Positions 26,827 to 35,997 of a DNA stretch of 64,000 bases are shown here, piece after piece. Below the pieces are notes generated by a model. The model saw only the letters and a list, made by a program, of their open reading frames with translations, had not been told where the DNA came from and made no database searches. This DNA comes from Acidimicrobiia bacterium. GTDB taxonomy: Bacteria > Actinomycetota > Acidimicrobiia > Acidimicrobiales > Bin134. Position numbers and translations under genes: made by a program. The DNA is taken from positions 17,075-81,074 of the forward strand of contig JAJECA010000050.1 of NCBI GenBank assembly GCA_022822265.1, written 5' to 3'. Position 1 is the first letter of the stretch. Each line of letters begins with the position of its first letter.

Positions 26827-28470
26827 TTACTCCGACAGAGAGTCGAGCGCGAATTGCTTGGCCCACTGGTAGTCGGGCTTGCCGTTGGCCCCCCGCTGGA
26901 CGGAATCGGCCCGGATGAGCGATTTGGGAAGCTTGTAGGCCGCCAAGCGGGTGCGGGCGTCGGCGATGACCTCGTCGTCGCCCACCGCCTGAGATGCCGG
27001 GTCGCCGGCCATCTGTACTACGGCGGTCACCGCCTCGCCCCATTTGGGGTCGGGCACCCCGACCACCAGGCAGTCGGCCACCGCCGGATGGGCCTTCACC
27101 GCCTCTTCCACTTCCTCGGGGTAGATCTTCTCCCCCGCGCTGTTGATGCAGGCCGAGCCCCGGCCCAACAGCGTGATGGTGCCGTCGGCCTCCACGGTGG
27201 CCCAATCGCCGGGCACCGACCAGCGCCTCCCCCCGATGGTGCGGAACGTGGCCGCCGTCTTCTCCGGGTCCTTGTAGTACCCGATGGGGATGGGACCGCC
27301 CACCGCCACCATCCCCTGCTGGCCGGAGCCGGGCTCCACCGGTCGGCCGTCCTCGTCGAACACCGCGGCGTTCTCCCCCAGGGTGAACCGAGCGGTGGCG
27401 GATCCGCCCTCGCGGTCGCTGATCCTCATGCCCGTGCCGGTGCCTTCGCTGGAGCCCAGGGAGTCCACCAGCTTCATGTCCTTGTGTGCCAGCAGAGCTT
27501 CCTTTGCCGGCTGGCTCCAGATCACCCCCGACGACATGACCATGAATACCGACGACAGGTCGTAGGGCTCGCCTCGGGCGGCAGCCGCATCCAATGCCTC
27601 GGCCATGGGCCGGCCGAAGGCGTCCCCCACGATGGTGAGCACAGTGGTCCGGTCGCGTTCCACACAGCGCCACAGGGCATCGGCGTCGAAGCTGCGCTCG
27701 GGCATGGTGATCACCGCCCCGCCCTGGGTGAAGGTGGCCAGCGCCACGATGCTGGCCGTGCCGTGCATGAGAGGAGAGGCCGCTAGCTGGCGGGTTACCC
27801 GGTTGCTGTCATAGATGGCCGCGATGTTGGACTTGACCTGCTCCAGGGTCTCCGGGATCGGCAGCCTCAGCGCCTTGAAGTTGGGGGCCATGGCGCCAAT
27901 CACCGAACTGTGGGGCCACATGACCCCTTTGGGATTGCCGGTAGTGCCGCCGGTGTAGAGGATCCACAAGTCATCAGGGCTGCGGTCGATAGTGGGCGCC
28001 GGATCGTGGTCGGCGATCAGAGTCTCGTAGTCCAGCGCCCAGTCGGGTACCGGGTCGCTGGGCTCGCCCACACAGATGGCCGCCCGCAGCAAAGGCAAGT
28101 CGCCCCTGGCCTCCTCTACCCGGTCGGCCAGCTCGGGAGAGAAGAACACCGCCTTGGCGTCGGCGTCCTCCAACAGATGGCGCAACTCCCCTGCCAGGTA
28201 GCGGTAGTTCACATTGCAGGGAGCAGCCCGGGCCTTGAACGCCCCGAAGGTGACCTCGCTATAGGGGTTCCCGTTGTACAGGTACAGCCCCACGTTGTCG
28301 CCCGCACCGATGCCGAGTTCCCCCAGCGCCGCCGCTAGCCGAGCTGCCCGATCCTCGAACTCCCGCCACGTCCGCGTTACCGGATTGCACACCACCGCAT
28401 CAGCGTCCGGCACCACCTCTGCGGCCGCTTCCCACGCGGTGGCCAGGTTCAGGGGCACGGGGAGTGACAT
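26827..28470 (-). CDS. Acyl-CoA synthetase (AMP-forming)
   Basis: 547-residue ANL-superfamily ligase that activates a carboxylic acid to its CoA ester through an acyl-AMP. P-loop YTGGTTGNPKGVMW, A5-type region LGSSEGTGTG, A7 motif PGDWATVEADG and C-terminal hinge/catalytic Lys region ANGKPDYQW. The length and the first-half sequence resemble actinobacterial FadD proteins of lipid catabolism. ATG 28470 lies only 11 bp from the divergent start at 28482. Confidence 0.92.
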   Translation of the reverse strand: MSLPVPLNLATAWEAAAEVVPDADAVVCNPVTRTWREFEDRAARLAAALGELGIGAGDNVGLYLYNGNPYSEVTFGAFKARAAPCNVNYRYLAGELRHLLEDADAKAVFFSPELADRVEEARGDLPLLRAAICVGEPSDPVPDWALDYETLIADHDPAPTIDRSPDDLWILYTGGTTGNPKGVMWPHSSVIGAMAPNFKALRLPIPETLEQVKSNIAAIYDSNRVTRQLAASPLMHGTASIVALATFTQGGAVITMPERSFDADALWRCVERDRTTVLTIVGDAFGRPMAEALDAAAARGEPYDLSSVFMVMSSGVIWSQPAKEALLAHKDMKLVDSLGSSEGTGTGMRISDREGGSATARFTLGENAAVFDEDGRPVEPGSGQQGMVAVGGPIPIGYYKDPEKTAATFRTIGGRRWSVPGDWATVEADGTITLLGRGSACINSAGEKIYPEEVEEAVKAHPAVADCLVVGVPDPKWGEAVTAVVQMAGDPASQAVGDDEVIADARTRLAAYKLPKSLIRADSVQRGANGKPDYQWAKQFALDSLSE

Positions 28471-28481
28471 TATCGTGAGTC

Positions 28482-29981
28482 GTGAGCACTGCCCGAGCCG
28501 ATGCTGTCCACTTCCCGAGGGGGGTCGACCCCGATGACGTGGACTTGTTGGACGAAGTCAGCCTGCCAGCGGCCTGGAGCAAGCGCTGGGCTTCTGGGGC
28601 GTCCAAGCCAACCCTGTGGGACGCAGGGACCGGGTGGATCACGAGGGACGACCTGGCTCAACGTACGAAGGCCGCCGCCGGGCGGCTCTACGGGGCAGGA
28701 CTTCGCAAGGGCGATCGGATCATTCTGTCGGCGGCGTCGTCGGTCGACTTGGTGGTGGCCCATGTGGCTGCGTTACGGCTGGGGCTGATTGTGGTGCCGG
28801 TGAACGGGGCCTACCAGAGAGCCGAGCTAGCCCACATCGTGGATGACGCCGATCCCCGGGCTGCGGTGGTGGACAAACCGGAATGGGTGCGGTGGCTGGC
28901 CGAGCTTGCCCCGGAGATGACTGTGGTGTCCCCCCGACTTGATCTGGACGACGGCACGGCGCCCAGCCTCGATCAGCTCTCCAGCGGCGATCCCGCGCTA
29001 TTGGGCTATACGTCGGGAACCACCGGGGTACCCAAAGGAGCGGTGCTGACCCATGGGAACTTGCTGGCCGGAGCCGAGTCGGTGCGCATTGCCTGGCGGT
29101 GGATGCCGGATGACCGACTAGTCCTGGCGCTGCCCCTATTCCACATGCATGGTCTAGGCGTCGGCCTGCACGGCACTCTCTTGACCGGAGCTTCCGCGGT
29201 ATTGCTTGACGGGTTCTCCCCCGACGCCGTGTTGGATGCGGCCCAAGCCCACGACGCCACCCTGTTCTTCGGCGTGCCCACCATGTACACCCGGCTGGCC
29301 CAGTCGCCCAGAGTTGAAGAGCTCTCCCTGCTTCGGCTGTGCGTGGCCGGCTCCGCTGCCCTGTCGGCTGATCTGAATCGCCGCCTGCAAGAAGCCGCCA
29401 GAGTGCGAGTGCTAGAGCGCTACGGCATGACCGAGACCATCATGCTGGTGTCCAACCCTTACGACGAAGAGCGCCGGGCTGGGACAGTGGGATTCCCCCT
29501 CCCCGGCGTTGAGCTGCGGCTGGCCCCCGACTCCGGTGAAGTGCTGGTGCGGGGCCCCAACGTATTCGCCGGATACTGGCGCCGCCCTGAGGCCACCGAG
29601 GAGGCATTCGACCAAGATGGCTGGTTCCGCACTGGCGACCTCGGAGAGTTCGACGAGGACGGCTATTTGCGGCTGCGGGGCCGGGCCAAGGAATTGGTGA
29701 TCTCCGGAGGCCTGAACGTATACCCCCGCGAGGTGGAGGACGCCCTGCGCTCCCATCCCGACATCGACGATGTAGCCATCACCGGGACCCCCAACGAGGA
29801 GTGGGGTGAGCTAGTCACCGCATGGGTGGTGCCGGCCTCTCGAAAGGCCCCCGACCTGGACGACCTGCGCTCCCACCTAGAAGGCGTGTGCGCCGACTTC
29901 AAACACCCCCGGCTCCTTCACTACGTCAAAGAGTTGCCCCGCAACGCCCTAGGAAAAGTACAAAAGCACCTCTTGGGCTAG
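28482..29981 (+). CDS. Acyl-CoA synthetase, malonyl-CoA-synthetase (MatB)-like
   Basis: 499-residue ANL ligase. P-loop YTSGTTGVPKGAVL, then the stretch LERYGMTETIML followed by SNPYDEERRAGTVGFPLPG, which resembles MatB/FadD36-type enzymes that activate malonate or methylmalonate; that assignment is by resemblance only. C-terminal catalytic Lys in RNALGKVQKHLL. GTG 28482 has TATCGT ending 6 nt upstream; a later start near 28539 is possible because the divergent gene starts at 28470. Confidence 0.88.
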   Translation: MSTARADAVHFPRGVDPDDVDLLDEVSLPAAWSKRWASGASKPTLWDAGTGWITRDDLAQRTKAAAGRLYGAGLRKGDRIILSAASSVDLVVAHVAALRLGLIVVPVNGAYQRAELAHIVDDADPRAAVVDKPEWVRWLAELAPEMTVVSPRLDLDDGTAPSLDQLSSGDPALLGYTSGTTGVPKGAVLTHGNLLAGAESVRIAWRWMPDDRLVLALPLFHMHGLGVGLHGTLLTGASAVLLDGFSPDAVLDAAQAHDATLFFGVPTMYTRLAQSPRVEELSLLRLCVAGSAALSADLNRRLQEAARVRVLERYGMTETIMLVSNPYDEERRAGTVGFPLPGVELRLAPDSGEVLVRGPNVFAGYWRRPEATEEAFDQDGWFRTGDLGEFDEDGYLRLRGRAKELVISGGLNVYPREVEDALRSHPDIDDVAITGTPNEEWGELVTAWVVPASRKAPDLDDLRSHLEGVCADFKHPRLLHYVKELPRNALGKVQKHLLG

Positions 29982-30035
29982 AGCGGCCTCAAATGCTCGG
30001 AGGCTATCTCTTAGTCCTTTCGGCTTATGCAGGGG

Positions 30036-30041
30036 TACGTT
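30036..30041 (+). promoter_or_regulatory. Leaderless-type -10 element for the CoA-transferase gene
   Basis: TACGTT, 6 nt, then GTG 30048; it decides the start codon of the following gene. Confidence 0.5.
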
Positions 30042-30047
30042 GCTGGA

Positions 30048-31184
30048 GTGAGCTCGGCCAAGCCACTGGATGGCGTGCTGGTGGTCTCTATCGAACAAGC
30101 AGTGGCCGCGCCGCTGACATCGTGTCGGCTGGCCGATGCCGGAGCCAGGGTGATCAAGATCGAGCGAGCCGAGGGCGACTTCTCCCGGGGCTACGACGCG
30201 GCCGCCGACGGGCTGTCCAGCTACTTTGCCTGGCTCAACCGAGGCAAGGAATCGATTGTCCTCGACCTCAAAGACGGCGAAGACCAAGCACTGTTGGGGC
30301 GGATTATCAAACGGGCCGACGTCTACATCCAGAATCTGGCCGTGGGCGCGGCCCAACGGCTGGGCTTCGGCTCAGAGTCCCTGCGTGAGCAGGATCCCCG
30401 CCTGGTGACCTGCGATATCTCCGGCTACGGTCCCACCGGGCCGTACGCCCAGATGAAGGCCTATGACCTGTTGGTGCAGGCCGAGAGCGGCCTGGTGTCG
30501 GTGTCAGGAGCACCGGGACCGCTCGGTCGAGTGGGGGTGTCGGTGGCCGACATCGCCACCGGAGAGGCCGCGGCCCGAGCCATCAGCCAGGCCCTCGTCC
30601 GCCAAGCCCGCACCGGCGAAGGCGCGAACATCGAGGTCTCGCTGTTCTCCACCATGGCCGAGTGGATGACCGTACCCCTGCTGCACCATGACTACCTCGG
30701 CCAGGGGCCTGAGCGGGTGGGGCTGGCCCACCCGTCCATCGCCCCCTACGGCGGTTTCACCACCGCCGACGGCACCGTCCTGCTCATCGCCGTGCAGTCC
30801 GACCGAGAGTGGCGCACCCTGTGCGAAGAAGTGCTCGACCGACCAGACCTGGCCCACAATCCCCGCTTCGCCACCAACAAGGCTCGAGTCACGAACCGTG
30901 CCGCGACCGACGACGCTGTAGCCGAGGTGTTCGCCCGCCTGAGCACAGATGAACTCCACATCAAGCTCACCGACTGCCGGATGGCCTTCGGCGCAGTCAA
31001 CGACGTAGCCGGTCTCTCTGCGCATCCACAGCTCAACCGGATCACCGTTACCCACGACGGCGGCACCGTCGACCTCCCCGCCCCGGCCACCACCGCCGAC
31101 TGGGACCAGGCCGCCCCCGACGCCGCTCCCTCTCTCCCCGCTCTCAACCAACACGGCCCCCAAATCCGAGCCGAGTTTGCTTAG
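30048..31184 (+). CDS. Family III CoA-transferase (CaiB/BaiF)
   Basis: 378-residue protein moving CoA between acyl groups. N-terminal EQAVAAPLTSCRLADAGA, the RGKESIVLDLK block and the catalytic Asp in MKAYDLLVQAESGL are typical of family III. I take GTG 30048 (MSSAKPLDGV) because of the -10 element 6 nt upstream; ATG 30027 would add seven residues and lie upstream of that promoter. TAG overlaps the stop of the convergent acyl-CoA synthetase (TTAG at 31181-31184). Confidence 0.9.
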   Translation: MSSAKPLDGVLVVSIEQAVAAPLTSCRLADAGARVIKIERAEGDFSRGYDAAADGLSSYFAWLNRGKESIVLDLKDGEDQALLGRIIKRADVYIQNLAVGAAQRLGFGSESLREQDPRLVTCDISGYGPTGPYAQMKAYDLLVQAESGLVSVSGAPGPLGRVGVSVADIATGEAAARAISQALVRQARTGEGANIEVSLFSTMAEWMTVPLLHHDYLGQGPERVGLAHPSIAPYGGFTTADGTVLLIAVQSDREWRTLCEEVLDRPDLAHNPRFATNKARVTNRAATDDAVAEVFARLSTDELHIKLTDCRMAFGAVNDVAGLSAHPQLNRITVTHDGGTVDLPAPATTADWDQAAPDAAPSLPALNQHGPQIRAEFA

Positions 31185-32698
31185 TTGAAGCGCTGGCGGA
31201 GGCGGAATTTTTCTACTTTGCCGTTGCCGGTGCGGGGAAGCTCGTCGATGGGCTGAATGGTGGTGGGGACCTTGTAGGGGGCCAGGGTGCCTTCGGTATG
31301 GATCCGTAGGTCGTCTTCGGTGGGGAGGTTGCAGCCGTCGGCTACCACGATGAAGGCGGCCACTGTTTCGCCCAGCACAGGGTCGGGGCGGGCTACCACG
31401 GCGATGTCTCCTACTGCGGGGTGGGTGCGCAGGGCGGTCTCCACCTCGATGGTGGACAGGTTCTCTCCGCCTCGTCGCACGATGTCTTTTTGGCGGTCGA
31501 CGAAGTAGAGGTAGCCATCATCGTCCACATAGCCCAGGTCGCCGGTGCGGAACCAGTCTCCCGAAGTGGCGGCCTCGGTGGCCTCGGGATCCTCGATGTA
31601 GCCGTTGAACCCGATGGTGGACCGCAGAAAGCAGATCTCCCCGGTCTCGCCCGTCGGCGCCTCGGAGCCGTCGGGCAGGAATATCCGCAGCACCGACCCC
31701 TCGAACGGCTTGCCCACCGAGCCGGGGCGGCGGGGCTCATCGAGGCGGGTGTAGGTGCCCGACCCGGCTTCGGTCATGCCGTACCAGTCCATGCACGGCA
31801 CCCCATAGCGCTCCTCGATCTGCTCGATGATCGGGGCGCAGCCCAGCGGGATCATCACCCGCAGCGAGTGCGACTTCTCGTGGGGACCGGGAGTCTGGGC
31901 CATCAAGATGTTGATAATGGGCACCAGGGTGAGGAAGTAGGTCGGGCGGTACAAATCGACCAGCGCCCAGAACCGCGACGCCGAGAACTTGCGTTGCATG
32001 ACCACGCTGGCCCCCCGGCTCAGCGCCGACATGGCCCCGCCCATGGCGTTGCCATGGAACAGCGGGGTCACCACCAGCGAGCGGTCGGTGTGACTCAGGC
32101 CGAACATCTCCTCATAGGGCACCGCCCCGCCCGCGAAGAGCTCGGGGCTCATGGGAACCGCCTTGGGCCTCCCGGTGGTGGTGCCCGACGTGTAGAGCAC
32201 GTTGCCCTCCACAAACCCGTCCACCGGGGGCAGGTCCAGCCCTGCCCCTTCCGGCGCCCCTTCGATGAGGTCGGCCAGCAGCAGTGCCCCGTCCACCGGC
32301 TCGTCCACGCTCACCACTGCTTCCACCAAGTCCATGCCCGCGGTGAGGGCCACCGCACGCTCGGCCCGCTCGGCCTCGGCAAAAACCAGGCGGCACCGGG
32401 AGTGGTTGAGCACGAAATCCAGTTCCGGATCGGTCCACTCCGGGTTGATGGGAACGCCCGCCAACCCGATGGCCTGCATTCCCAGCTGGCACTCGATGTA
32501 CTCGGGGCGGTTCTGCATCCAGATGCAGGCCCGGTCGCCCAGGCCCAAACCGAAGCGGGTTTGGAACTGGTGGGCTAGCGCCCCACCATGGGCAGCCAGC
32601 TCGCGGAACGTGCGGTGGCCGTCCTGCTCGGAGAGCACGGCCAGCTTGTCGGGCCAGGTACGGCTGAAATCACGAACGACGTCATACAAGGTCGGCAT
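31181..32698 (-). CDS. Acyl-CoA synthetase (AMP-forming)
   Basis: 505-residue ANL ligase, third in the region. P-loop VLYTSGTTTGRPKAVPM, A5 MDWYGMTEAGSGT, A7 GDWFRTGDLGYVDDDGY, A8 hinge DRQKDIVRRGGENLS and catalytic Lys in PRTGNGKVEKFRLR. Resembles the crotonobetaine/carnitine-CoA ligase and FadD17-like group, but specificity cannot be given. Followed by nothing on its strand; its upstream neighbour at 32739 is an SDR on the same strand 40 nt away. Confidence 0.92.
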   Translation of the reverse strand: MPTLYDVVRDFSRTWPDKLAVLSEQDGHRTFRELAAHGGALAHQFQTRFGLGLGDRACIWMQNRPEYIECQLGMQAIGLAGVPINPEWTDPELDFVLNHSRCRLVFAEAERAERAVALTAGMDLVEAVVSVDEPVDGALLLADLIEGAPEGAGLDLPPVDGFVEGNVLYTSGTTTGRPKAVPMSPELFAGGAVPYEEMFGLSHTDRSLVVTPLFHGNAMGGAMSALSRGASVVMQRKFSASRFWALVDLYRPTYFLTLVPIINILMAQTPGPHEKSHSLRVMIPLGCAPIIEQIEERYGVPCMDWYGMTEAGSGTYTRLDEPRRPGSVGKPFEGSVLRIFLPDGSEAPTGETGEICFLRSTIGFNGYIEDPEATEAATSGDWFRTGDLGYVDDDGYLYFVDRQKDIVRRGGENLSTIEVETALRTHPAVGDIAVVARPDPVLGETVAAFIVVADGCNLPTEDDLRIHTEGTLAPYKVPTTIQPIDELPRTGNGKVEKFRLRQRFN

Positions 32699-32738
32699 CG
32701 CCGGGCAGCCTAGTTACCGCAGTGGTCCGGCCGCCCGG

Positions 32739-33521
32739 TCACGTCACTACGTCGGCCGCACCCCCGTCGATGCGAAGGTGGGCGCCGTGGATCTGGCGGG
32801 CCCGCTCGCTGCAAACGAAGGCCACCAGCTCCCCCACGTCGGACACGGTGGCGATGCGCCCGGTCAGCGTGGGCATCTGCACCGTGGTGACGTGGCGCTC
32901 GATCTCGGCCCAATCGGTGGAACGGCCCTCCCGCTCGGCCTGACGAGTCCACATCTCCACCAGTTCCGGAGTGGCAATAGCCCCAGGGCTCACGCAGTTC
33001 ACCGTCACACCGGTGCCGGCCAATTCCCGGGCCAGGCTCACCGTCATGGCCGGTAGCGCGCCCTTGGCCGCGTAGTAGCCCGGGATGCGGTCGCCAGGTC
33101 GAGTTGCCCCCACGGTTGACACCAGTACGATCCGGCCCCAACCCCGCTCCACCATGGCGGGAACCATGAGCCGGGTCATCCGAACCGCGGTGAGCACATT
33201 GCGGTTGTAGGCATCCACCCAGACATCCGTGCCATCGTCCCCCCAGGTGCCGCCCACCGCCACGCCGTAGTTGTTGACCAGGATGTCCACTGGGCCGCAC
33301 TGGCTGACCACCGTTTCGGCCCCCTCATCGGTGCATATGTCCCCCCACACTGCTCGAACCGGCGACCCCAGCTCCTCGGCCAGCCAATCGGCCTGCCCCT
33401 CCTCAAACCCATGAACCACCACCTCAGCACCCTCAGCCGCCAGCACTCGGGCGACTCCACTCCCCGTGCCCCGATAGCTCCCGGTAACCAACGCCACTCT
33501 TCCAGCCAGGCCAAGCTCCAT
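32739..33521 (-). CDS. Short-chain dehydrogenase/reductase
   Basis: 260 residues from ATG 33521 (MELGLAGRVALVTG), the natural N-terminus of an SDR; the frame extends 15 codons further without support. Cofactor motif TGSYRGTG, NNYG in place of NNAG, catalytic Ser in VSTVGATR, and YxxxK as YYAAK. Probably the first gene of an operon with the acyl-CoA synthetase downstream. The substitution of Tyr for Ala in the NNAG motif is slightly unusual. Confidence 0.88.
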   Translation of the reverse strand: MELGLAGRVALVTGSYRGTGSGVARVLAAEGAEVVVHGFEEGQADWLAEELGSPVRAVWGDICTDEGAETVVSQCGPVDILVNNYGVAVGGTWGDDGTDVWVDAYNRNVLTAVRMTRLMVPAMVERGWGRIVLVSTVGATRPGDRIPGYYAAKGALPAMTVSLARELAGTGVTVNCVSPGAIATPELVEMWTRQAEREGRSTDWAEIERHVTTVQMPTLTGRIATVSDVGELVAFVCSERARQIHGAHLRIDGGAADVVT

Positions 33522-33571
33522 CGTCCAATGCTGGCATAGGAGATAGCGACCGGCGACCACGAGCAAAATCG

Positions 33572-33603
33572 TTGGCCTATTTCAGTGAATATCCATATAT
33601 TCT
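33572..33603 (+). promoter_or_regulatory. Promoter of the hicA-hicB-aroC operon
   Basis: TTGGCC (33572-33577), 18 nt, TATATT (33596-33601); TATTCT (33598-33603) is an overlapping alternative -10. The region is distinctly more AT-rich than its surroundings. With TATTCT a leaderless transcript would start at 33610, where an in-frame ATC stands. Confidence 0.5.
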
Positions 33604-33654
33604 AATCACATCCCTAGACCTGCTTCGCAGTTTCCCGCCCTCAAGGCCACGAAG

Positions 33655-33855
33655 GTGCTACGTCTGCTGCACAAGATCGGATACCGGGAGGTTCCAGGAC
33701 TTGGAAAGGGCTCTCACGTTTGGCTGAGAGCCGAGGGCAGAAAATCGATCTGCTTGCCAATGCACAAGGGGCGAGAATTGTCTCCACGACACCTTCGGAA
33801 GATGCTCGTCGAGGACGCGGGTCTCTCGGATGCCGAAATCGACGCGCTACTCTGA
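33655..33855 (+). CDS. hicA: HicA-like mRNA interferase toxin (start uncertain)
   Basis: Small basic protein of 66 residues from GTG 33655, double-stranded-RNA-binding fold of the HicA/YcfA family: LLHKIGYREV, GKGSHVWLR with the conserved catalytic-type His21, and PMHKGRELSPRHLRKML. HicA toxins cleave mRNA and are neutralised by HicB. The codons upstream of GTG (PALKATK, 33634-33654) still look like the HicA N-terminus, but no ATG, GTG or TTG precedes them in frame after the TGA at 33586. AAGG 8 nt before GTG could allow a shortened product. Possibly inactivated. Confidence 0.75.
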   Translation: MLRLLHKIGYREVPGLGKGSHVWLRAEGRKSICLPMHKGRELSPRHLRKMLVEDAGLSDAEIDALL

Positions 33856-33875
33856 GCCAAGGCGGAAAGGCGAGA

Positions 33876-34112
33876 ATGTCCAGGATAAAGGCCTACAAGA
33901 ACCCGGATAGGGGTCCCGCTTGGTGCGCGGAGGGCGAAATGGGCGACTACTCCTACTATGCGGGTGCCGACACCCTTGAAGAACTCAGTGTGTTGATCGC
34001 GGAAGCCGCTGCTGAAAGTGGCGATTCTCCTGAAGTGGTTTTGGTGAACGATCCCGACGCTGACGAGGCTCCGGTCGCGGAGATCGACCTAACTGTCACT
34101 GTGAAGCAATGA
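33876..34112 (+). CDS. hicB: HicB-like antitoxin
   Basis: 78 residues, ATG 33876 with AAAGG 5 nt upstream, 20 nt after the HicA stop. The pattern [21 protein letters not shown] followed by an EEL-LIAEA helix fits the partial RNase-H-like N-domain of HicB. The usual C-terminal DNA-binding domain is absent, so autoregulation by this protein is doubtful. Its TGA overlaps the aroC ATG (ATGA, 34109-34112). Assignment rests on pattern and on its position after hicA. Confidence 0.65.
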   Translation: MSRIKAYKNPDRGPAWCAEGEMGDYSYYAGADTLEELSVLIAEAAAESGDSPEVVLVNDPDADEAPVAEIDLTVTVKQ

Positions 34113-35203
34113 GCAGTTCGACGGGGCGGTTGTTCCGGGTCACGACGTTCGGGGAGTCCCATGGCGGCGGCATCGGCGCGGTGGTGGACGGCTGTCCGCC
34201 CCGGCTTCCGCTCAACGAGGAGATGATCCAGCATGACTTGGATCGGCGGCGGCCCGGTCAGAGCCGGCTGACCACGCTGCGGGACGAGGCCGACAAGGTA
34301 CAGCTCCTCTCGGGGATCTTCGAGGGCCACACGCTGGGATCGCCCATTGCCGTGCTGGTGGGCAACACCGATGCCCGGCCCAGCGCCTATGAAGACTTCA
34401 AGGACGTCTACCGTCCCTCCCACGCCGACTACACCACCGAGGCCAAGTACGGCATTCGCAATTGGCAGGGTGGGGGGCGAGCCAGCGCCCGGGAAACCAT
34501 CGGCCGAGTGGCGGCTGGCGCCATCGCCCGCCAGCTCCTGCGGACCGCAGCCGACATCGAGGTGCTGGCCTGGGTCCGCCAGGTGGGCACCATCACTGCC
34601 GATGTCGATCCCACCGCGGTGACTCTGGCCGACGTGGAGGCCGACGCCACCCGATGCCCGTCGCCCGATCACGCGGCGGCCATGACCGGGGCCATCGAAG
34701 CGGCCAGACGCGACGGCAACTCACTGGGCGGGATAGTCGAATGCGTGGCCCGAAGGGTGCCCCCGGGTCTAGGCGAACCGGTGTTCGACAAGCTGGAAGC
34801 CGATTTGGCCAAGGCCGCCCTGTCTTTGCCCGCGGCCAAGGGCTTTGAGATCGGCTCGGGCTTCGCGGGAGTGACCATGACCGGTCGAGAGCACAACGAC
34901 CCATTCACCCCCGGCCCCGACGGCCGGCCCCGCACCGCTTCCAACCGCTCCGGTGGAGTACAGGGCGGCATCAGCAATGGCGAGGACATTGTGATCCGAG
35001 TGGCGTTCAAGCCCACTGCCACCATCGCCTCACCTCAGGAGACGGTCGACCGCGACAACAACCCGGTCACCCTGGCCGCCCGCGGTCGCCACGACCCCTG
35101 CGTTCTGCCCCGAGCGGTGCCCATGGTGGAGGCCCAAGTACTGCTGGTGCTGGCGGATCACTGGCTGCGCCAACAGGCCGTAGATGTGATCGACGGCTGC
35201 TGA
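34109..35203 (+). CDS. aroC: Chorismate synthase
   Basis: Last step of the shikimate pathway: FMN-dependent elimination of phosphate from EPSP to chorismate. 364 residues. All three signature regions are visible: [33 protein letters not shown] and [20 protein letters not shown] (His, Arg and FMN-binding residues). The N-terminus [15 protein letters not shown] is closer to cyanobacterial/proteobacterial enzymes than to the LRWTTAGESHG form common in actinobacteria, suggesting a different lineage. ATG 34109 overlaps the hicB stop by 4 nt. Confidence 0.97.
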   Translation: MSSSTGRLFRVTTFGESHGGGIGAVVDGCPPRLPLNEEMIQHDLDRRRPGQSRLTTLRDEADKVQLLSGIFEGHTLGSPIAVLVGNTDARPSAYEDFKDVYRPSHADYTTEAKYGIRNWQGGGRASARETIGRVAAGAIARQLLRTAADIEVLAWVRQVGTITADVDPTAVTLADVEADATRCPSPDHAAAMTGAIEAARRDGNSLGGIVECVARRVPPGLGEPVFDKLEADLAKAALSLPAAKGFEIGSGFAGVTMTGREHNDPFTPGPDGRPRTASNRSGGVQGGISNGEDIVIRVAFKPTATIASPQETVDRDNNPVTLAARGRHDPCVLPRAVPMVEAQVLLVLADHWLRQQAVDVIDGC

Positions 35204-35207
35204 AGAC

Positions 35208-35990
35208 ATGGCCGAACCCGCCGAGAAGGCAGTTACCCCAGACGACCAGCGCCTGCTCGTCGAGATCGACGACCGCATAGCTGTCATCACCTTGAACCGG
35301 CCTGAGGCCCGCAACGCCATGACCAAGCGGATGCGCAACGACCTGTGCGCCGCGCTGCGAGCAGCCGATGCCGACAACGGGGTGGACGCCGTCATCTTGA
35401 CCGGGGCCGACCCGGTGTTCACCGGCGGTGTAGACCTGCGGGAGGTCGCCGCTGACGGCGTGACTGAGAACCCTGACGGGAACAAGCGGCAGGCTGAGGA
35501 TCCGGCCCAGGCCTGTCGCGATACCGCCAAGCCCTTGATCTGCGCGGTGAACGGGACCTGCGTCACCGGCGGGCTGGAAATCGCCCTGAGCTGCGACTTC
35601 ATCATGGCCTCCGACCAGGCGCGATTCGCCGACACCCACGCCAAAATCGGGGTGATCGCCGCCTGGGGCATGACGGCGCTGTTGCCCCGAGCGGTGGGCA
35701 AGCGCATGGCCAAGGAGATGACCGCCTCCGCCCGCTTCGTCTACGCCGAAGAGGCTCTCCGCATCGGCCTGGTCAACCACGTCGTCCCTCACAGCGAGCT
35801 TCTGGAAAATGCCAAAGGGCTAGCCGCCCAGATCGTGGACTCCACGACCCCCGCCACCGCAGCCACCATGCGTATCTACGACGACACCGATGGGATGAGC
35901 TTCGTCGAAGCCAAAGAAGTCGAAGAACAGGCCATGCACAACTGGACCGTCGACACCGACGATATGCAACGCCGCGGCCTGGGAAAGTGA
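35208..35990 (+). CDS. Enoyl-CoA hydratase/isomerase family protein
   Basis: 260-residue crotonase. Oxyanion motif 1 FTGGVDLREV, motif 2 NGTCVTGGLEIALSCD with Glu in the catalytic position; the second acidic residue region is ADTHAKIGVIAAWG. It follows aroC by 4 nt and precedes an LLM oxidoreductase by 7 nt, so it belongs to the same transcript. Related sequences are annotated as enoyl-CoA hydratases of side-chain degradation (EchA type). Confidence 0.9.
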   Translation: MAEPAEKAVTPDDQRLLVEIDDRIAVITLNRPEARNAMTKRMRNDLCAALRAADADNGVDAVILTGADPVFTGGVDLREVAADGVTENPDGNKRQAEDPAQACRDTAKPLICAVNGTCVTGGLEIALSCDFIMASDQARFADTHAKIGVIAAWGMTALLPRAVGKRMAKEMTASARFVYAEEALRIGLVNHVVPHSELLENAKGLAAQIVDSTTPATAATMRIYDDTDGMSFVEAKEVEEQAMHNWTVDTDDMQRRGLGK

Positions 35991-35997
35991 AGCTGAC

